Of a stretch of DNA of 64,000 nucleotides, positions 63,077 through 64,000 are shown one piece after another; within the stretch, counting starts at the first letter, position 1; each line of letters begins with the position of its first letter. The notes beneath the pieces were generated by a model. The model ran no database searches and was not told where the DNA came from. It saw only the letters and a list, made by a program, of their open reading frames with translations. This stretch comes from Ridgeia piscesae (Eukaryota; Annelida; Polychaeta; Sabellida; Siboglinidae): the NCBI GenBank assembly GCA_025642075.2, contig JAODUO010000076.1:527501-591500 (forward strand). Direction: 5' to 3'. A program made the position numbers and the translations under genes.

Positions 63077-63670
63077 GTGTGTGTATATATTAAAATCAAT
63101 AATTTATGGCATCAATTCTATATGGATTTCTATAAAAACAGTGTTAGTCAGACAAAAAGAAATGTAACTCAGACAAAATGAAGTACCACTTACAGCTGTT
63201 CGTCTGCGACTTTATCGCAATCGCTGTTTTTAATCAAGTCTTCAATCCCACCGTTCCATGCTGCATTCCATGTAACACGAAGCATTTCGGCTAATGTACC
63301 AGATGTCAAGGGGTCTGGATTAGGGGGCATTACGCCCATGTTTGGGCTCCTGGCATGATGCAGAGGGGGCTTGAATGGAAGTCGGAATCTGAAATCAAAT
63401 TAATTGATTAAAGTCTAACTTGATCAGAACTCAACTATGACTAAGTCAGACTAACAGCAACAGGTGTAAAAAGGCAGTTAATCTGTTTGTAGCTTTATTG
63501 TTCTCCTGTTTTTTTTATGTTTCTTGGACACGGGATAACCGCAACAGCAGCAACATAAATAGAGAGCGTGAAGGAAGATTAGGCAGGCCTAGAGACACCA
63601 GACAAACCTGTTTGCAACAAAGTTGGGAAGACTGAATTCGAGTAGTTGTTCATTGGGCCCTTCCTCAGAC
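36090..63670 (-). CDS. RTTN: Rotatin (RTTN), C-terminal 25 exons; 5' part beyond right edge
   Basis: Exons in transcript order: 63670-63608, 63388-63194, 62612-62397, 61860-61639, 60613-60542, 59704-59570, 59066-58991, 58318-58190, 57099-56836, 56356-56249, 55655-55478, 54823-54786, 54256-54061, 53204-53018, 46849-46623, 46093-45953, 45232-45050, 44487-44305, 43932-43732, 42813-42687, 41342-41110, 40603-40456, 39438-39316, 37145-37042, 36230-36090 (TAA). Every junction keeps phase except inside 43932-43732. About 1,295 residues are present; human rotatin has about 2,226. The protein is helical, armadillo-like. Family blocks include [77 protein letters not shown] and [20 protein letters not shown]. 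Rotatin is needed for centriole assembly and ciliary basal bodies. Exon 54823-54786 has an alternative in-phase donor that would extend it to 54765. One 6.2-kb intron (46850-53017) carries a retrotransposon. Confidence 0.93.
37151..37372. repeat. 44-bp tandem repeat, 5 copies, at an RTTN splice acceptor
   Basis: The unit begins ACATGACACCAGATTATAGT and continues TGGAATGTCCCAGTGCCTGA. The array begins 5 bp from the exon edge at 37145, so the RTTN acceptor and its upstream tract lie in or beside the first unit. Confidence 0.95.
37765..39065. repeat. 22-bp minisatellite, about 59 copies
   Basis: About 1.3 kb of GGTGCACTGTGACTAAGTGG plus TT (or CT) units, with a few single-base variants and one indel each near 38645 and 38735. 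It lies in the RTTN intron 37146-39315. Many stops occur, so it is not coding. Confidence 0.97.
39755..39870. other. Homopolymer-run segment, possible assembly artefact
   Basis: Consecutive 3-8 base runs of every nucleotide (AAAAAACCCC, TTTGGGAAAAGGGGGTTTT, CCCAACCCCCC, TTTTTTTT, GAAAAAAAATTG). This composition is unlike anything else in the window, and suggests expanded homopolymers in a poorly supported consensus or a very decayed low-complexity insert. Confidence 0.45.
39898..40313 (+). mobile_element. Decayed non-LTR retrotransposon C-terminus
   Basis: The plus strand reads [20 protein letters not shown], a block with [14 protein letters not shown], and LERVGGE before a run of frameshifted DRRSWRE-type sequence; several stops interrupt it. 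The order WIRRI..VKR, then HVER.G.EKLA.R.D.QKV, then a basic patch, is typical of the C-terminal end of non-LTR reverse transcriptases common in invertebrates. It lies just upstream (+ sense) of the RTTN exon 40456-40603. Confidence 0.65.
40600..40915. repeat. GGAAGAG-rich purine tract
   Basis: About 300 bp almost entirely purine on the plus strand (GGAGGAAGAG variants), so pyrimidine on the RTTN transcript strand. It abuts the acceptor of exon 40603-40456 and would supply a very long polypyrimidine tract to it. Confidence 0.8.
41470..41680. repeat. ~120-bp tandem duplication
   Basis: Blocks at about 41470-41540 and 41590-41670 share TTTTAAATGT, CTCGTACCTTTGC or CTCATACCTTTGC, TGTTATGCTAT and GAATCTTGTACA. 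It lies in an RTTN intron and is noncoding. Confidence 0.65.
41870..41990. repeat. Dispersed repeat family C, copy 2
   Basis: Shares CCAGACAGAAGGGACC and CTCTTCTGGAAGACACAGGC with 6050-6125 in a VPS36 intron. Confidence 0.55.
42250..42660. repeat. AT/GATATCAATA simple-repeat region
   Basis: Some 150 bp of TA alternation followed by about 250 bp of degenerate TATCGATATCAATATAAA units, ending 27 bp from the RTTN exon 42813-42687. Confidence 0.9.
44696..44910. repeat. Compound TA/TG microsatellite
   Basis: About 215 bp of AT alternation with TGTG and CATA interruptions in the RTTN intron 44488-45049. Tyr/Ile-rich open frames over it are spurious. Confidence 0.95.
46913..46987. repeat. 75-bp near-perfect palindrome
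   Basis: GACTAAAATATCATT, then AAAATTATATTTACAATT, a short CAATTG centre and inverted partners ending AATGATATTTTAGTC. It lies 64 bp upstream (transcript sense) of the RTTN exon 46849-46623. It could be a very short MITE. The flanks show no clear duplication. Confidence 0.85.
47157..47345. other. GC-rich island with GTGACCGGTC repeats
   Basis: This stretch has much higher GC content than the rest of the intron. It carries two imperfect ~45-bp units (GCGTGACCGGTCCTGGGTCA and GCGTGACCGGTCAGGACCTG) and CACGTGAC motifs. It lies about 570 bp beyond the end of the recombinase frame and may be the 3' region of that retrotransposon. No coding assignment is possible. Confidence 0.4.
47919..48815 (-). 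CDS. Tyrosine recombinase of the DIRS/Ngaro-type element
   Basis: An open stretch of 298 codons. Catalytic features are visible: FLRCGEF with the first Arg, KVSKTD with Lys, [10 protein letters not shown] as the His-x-x-Arg box, LGRW, and a C-terminal CRYIRTS with the Tyr nucleophile. This enzyme integrates the circular or linear cDNA by site-specific recombination, unlike DDE integrases. The frame lacks a real ATG at 48815 (the codon is TTG). The same frame continues upstream to about 48909 across an in-frame TGA at 48837-48839 (sense GAGF before it), overlapping the end of the RT frame. The stop may inactivate this copy. Confidence 0.85.
   Translation of the reverse strand: MYPSANLSHTHPIISEDILIYFVAYCVSSLHLKYSTIKTYLAGTRFAYIKVGFPDPCCFPSGQPFLRLRTILKAVKKSQENVVKPRLPITAFILGQLCQQLRSGFLGAYEDRVLETAFCLAFFGFLRCGEFTSKSNTFDPLSDLCIQDIQLHPGDHFFTLNLKVSKTDPFRRGISLTYFATGQPICPLTPMLALMQTRLAESAQPQDPLFTTLTGTPLTRAFVIDKLKILLSRLGYDSALYSGHSFRIGAATTAAAANIPDHMIRTLGRWTSDCYCRYIRTSHASLQQAQQAMCGPLG
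48911..50422 (-). CDS. Reverse transcriptase-RNase H of the DIRS/Ngaro-type element
   Basis: 503 codons from an ATG at 50422. The reverse transcriptase palm is seen as [41 protein letters not shown] and the catalytic LLDDFL; RNase H follows as [37 protein letters not shown] and the C-terminal [16 protein letters not shown]. The family normally starts further upstream: a frame with [13 protein letters not shown] and [10 protein letters not shown] lies at 50421-50552, shifted by one base at a run of eight T (minus strand, 50419-50412). The annotated ATG is therefore probably internal. Confidence 0.88.
   Translation of the reverse strand: MFFFTGIDIPPTVSFECPNNKSAKCQPDIVTNLLDAEVKKGYVVGPFQTPPFSTFRVSPLGVAEGTYSGKKHLIVDLSAPHNNDNHTSLNELINKEDYSLTYVKLDDAINGILERGRGSWLCKTDIVDAFKLVPIHPSLWHLYGVKWNGAYYFYTRLVFGSRSSPKIFDWLSQAVCWIAKHNYGIEVIFHLLDDFLTIDYPSATAERTMAILTMIFNRLQIPISPKKTVGPTLQLQYLGIILDTNAMEGRLPLDKLDRIREMLWQFESKQSVSKRDLLSLLGHLNFASRVIKPGRSFVSYLLALAASVKELHHHVRLNVECRLDLAMWLRFLTGWNGVALFLDKEVTKAADYALYTDASATVGYGGFFQNRWFQAMWPPELMLKDNKQLSMAFLELYPIVVSAMLWGSEWVGKKILFYCDNEATVHIINKGRSQAQPVMKLMRRLTWCAAKGNFIITAKHIPGVHNDIADALSRFQISRFRGLAPGAALRPCPCPTPAQVMWY
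50612..51967 (-). CDS. Gag-like protein with zinc knuckles, DIRS/Ngaro-type element
   Basis: 451 codons, stop TAG at 50612. The C-terminal part has a [14 protein letters not shown] knuckle (C-x2-C-x4-H-x4-C), a C-x8-C-x4-C-x3-H finger (from [10 protein letters not shown] to FLH) and a [13 protein letters not shown] knuckle, fitting nucleic-acid binding gag. The middle contains [20 protein letters not shown]. The first codon of the open stretch is GTG, and the frame overlaps the SAP-like frame by 14 bp, so the two were probably one protein joined across a frameshift near 51960. Confidence 0.75.
   Translation of the reverse strand: MLGVSVDTNAPSLSTSPTIRWGIAAELNNLASRARQRGQPTPAVTTSAAGISTSRAGVRVSPETLIRDAIRDGDSHVTSNREPLADVVRNLQRSMMEMTDQLGQVIQHRRIADGTSTTVGSSDTPQTTGLPTMTGFPPTPQTTGLPLTFPPPPTTTSIAPARPYVNNLTSAMEELERSTGVSLRAATTEAYRWRCSSTTGVASESLPEVETVSATLKTAILDGKDVNLASLLIPHFDLGEYSRYAGGDGSPHLLRPLSSDPRLNRNLTLAEFISAFNKYRNVMCEVWDRRKELDAYEAIVVGIASRIEGTAFYEYHKAFAARSAALILQHNVKLDWGVRDNGLFCTLFVGQTAKVCSLCGSVAHLSGFCPMLANVNATPVGKKLFLGPTMGRYSHPPATDIQGRPRVSVGQRELCNNFNSEQGCTRQNCKFLHSCLVCKGPHASVRCPLTL
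51954..52217 (-). CDS. SAP-like N-terminal gag fragment of the element
   Basis: 87 codons from a real ATG. A basic start ([11 protein letters not shown] and AVRRRV) is followed by an acidic linker and [20 protein letters not shown] with [12 protein letters not shown], which has the helix pattern of SAP DNA-binding motifs. It ends at the point where the gag frame opens. This is the 5'-most recognisable coding part of the element. Confidence 0.6.
   Translation of the reverse strand: MPPQGRPKRRATEPDSPPAVRRRVTATTSPHDEQEEDGVASRWDTGRPANWPVATLLGRIADCGIKLPPGMKKAQVLRIYMDNCARS
52747..53010. repeat. 34-bp tandem repeat, about 8 copies, at an RTTN splice donor
   Basis: The unit contains GGTGTTGTCTCACCTGAGCA followed by ATCAACATCATAAA. 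The array ends 8 bp from the exon edge at 53018, so the RTTN 5' splice site borders it. Each unit also contains CTCACCTGAG, which on the transcript strand reads CTCAG|GTGAG, a donor-like string. Confidence 0.93.
53340..53600 (-). pseudogene. Relic duplicate of RTTN exon 46093-45953 plus flanking intron
   Basis: The plus-strand block GCTGACTCCCAGAGTGACTG and ACAGAGGGCAGCACTGTCTG matches the real exon at about 46049-46090, and similarity continues into the intron (GTAGGTCATTGGTTA, ACACAAGA, AATTGCTGAT, GGTTCC/GTTCCC..GGAC.ATTGG). The relic lies one exon upstream of its expected place, between exons 54256-54061 and 53204-53018. Its acceptor AG is lost, so it is probably not spliced. Confidence 0.8.
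54407..54480. repeat. (TA)n microsatellite
   Basis: About 70 bp of AT alternation in the RTTN intron 54257-54785. Confidence 0.95.
55295..55445. repeat. Dispersed repeat family B, copy 3
   Basis: Runs from CTGGCTGTAGACAGTGGTGG to GGATACTGCGCTGTATAAGA, ending about 30 bp from the RTTN exon 55655-55478. Confidence 0.8.
56458..56530. repeat. (AGCCG)n pentanucleotide microsatellite
   Basis: About 14 units of AGCCG, then GAGTC variants. It is GC-rich and lies 100 bp upstream (transcript sense) of the RTTN exon 56356-56249. Confidence 0.95.
57673..57942. repeat. Compound (GGTT)n-(GGAC)n tetranucleotide array
   Basis: About 65 bp of TTGG with GGAT variants followed by about 200 bp of GGAC units. 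Ser-Val-Arg-Pro or Asp-Gly-Arg-Thr open frames on both strands are spurious products of the period-4 repeat. Confidence 0.97.
58035..58092. repeat. Dispersed repeat family B, copy 4 (3' fragment)
   Basis: Contains GTGTAAAGCAC and the terminal block GGATACTGCGTTATACAAGA. It is about 100 bp from the RTTN exon 58318-58190. Confidence 0.65.
58525..58570 (-). repeat. Dispersed repeat family D, copy 2
   Basis: The minus strand reads AGGGCTCAGTATCTCAAAAG and CCTTCACGTGGAGTTAG, matching 31375-31412. Only this core was compared by eye. Confidence 0.5.
59104..59562. repeat. 15-bp minisatellite, about 30 copies
   Basis: The unit is AAGGGATGGTGTCAT with GGGGTGG variants. It runs to within 8 bp of the RTTN exon edge at 59570, so the splice donor of that exon borders the array. 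Long MTPSL-type open frames arise from the 15-bp period and are spurious. Confidence 0.97.
60636..61330. repeat. ~32-bp minisatellite with higher-order duplication
   Basis: The unit is approximately GACACAAGGGGACAGATCAC plus AATTTAGTTATGA. A block of about 200 bp (60893-61080) recurs almost exactly at 61089-61290, including the aberrant GAGTATCATTTTAATTATAA unit, so a multi-unit block has duplicated. The array begins about 22 bp upstream (transcript sense) of the RTTN exon 60613-60542. Confidence 0.93.
63028..63068. repeat. (TA)n microsatellite
   Basis: About 40 bp of AT alternation in the RTTN intron 62613-63193. Confidence 0.9.
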
Positions 63671-64000
63671 CTGAAACAGACAAGGTCAAAGTAGCATTTT
63701 ACCTATCCATAACATGACCCGTTGCTTAGCAACAGAGTCAATCAAGCCAACTAAAATGGATGCCGCATTTGTGGAAAGTTCAGACTATCATCTGCGTAGT
63801 TTTATTAGTGACAAATACTTGTATACGAATGTAATGATCCGGTTTCTTGGTTCATTGTTAATTAGTAAATGATATCCCTCTCAAGAAACTGTATTCTTTG
63901 TTTTTCATGTGGCATGACCGTGAAATTCAGTCTGCTGAAGAAGGCTGTGAGAGACAGTCGAAATATATGGGGAAATAAGATTCTTGAGAGGTAAATTATT
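63671..64000. other. RTTN intron at right edge
   Basis: I see no further exon between the acceptor of 63670-63608 and the window edge. The sequence is plain AT-rich; the next upstream RTTN exon must lie outside. Confidence 0.6.

Overview
The window is nuclear DNA of an animal: AT-rich, with short coding exons (40-260 bp) bounded by GT...AG introns, dense microsatellites and minisatellites, and DNA- and retro-transposon debris. The intron density, invertebrate-like protein divergence and repeat load suggest a lophotrochozoan, probably a marine mollusc; the species call is inference. I read the genes by joining exons whose splice phases fit and whose joined proteins match families I know.

Four protein genes account for almost all recognisable coding sequence. 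(1) VPS36, + strand, exons from the left edge to 9899; only its first ~50 residues lie outside. (2) A COMMD6-like gene, - strand, coding 18922 down to 10734, complete apart from one apparent single-base frameshift in the COMM domain. (3) TMEM144, + strand, coding 19251 to 33555, complete, 378 residues. (4) Rotatin (RTTN), - strand, 25 exons from 63670 down to 36090, giving the C-terminal ~1,295 residues; the 5' part lies beyond the right edge. VPS36 and COMMD6 converge, COMMD6 and TMEM144 diverge from a ~330-bp shared promoter region with two CACGTG E-boxes and a TATA-like box, and TMEM144 and RTTN converge. VPS36 (ESCRT-II) and COMMD6 (COMMD/Commander) both act in endosomal sorting; RTTN acts in centriole and cilium assembly; TMEM144 is a multi-pass membrane protein of putative sugar-transporter type.

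One RTTN intron (46850-53017) holds a tyrosine-recombinase retrotransposon (DIRS/Ngaro type) in the same orientation as RTTN, with gag, RT-RNase H and recombinase frames that are nearly but not fully open. Other introns carry palindromic MITE-like elements, two decayed non-LTR retrotransposon 3' ends, and at least three dispersed repeat families with several copies in the window.

The most unusual structures are: a tandem array in VPS36 in which the splice acceptor and first half of a coding exon are repeated seven times just upstream of the real exon; a palindromic element beside TMEM144 exon 3 whose terminal 30 bp is expanded twelvefold; a pair of inverted hammerhead-ribozyme-like motifs between COMMD6 exons; a displaced relic of an RTTN exon; and a general tendency of minisatellites to begin or end within about 30 bp of splice sites.
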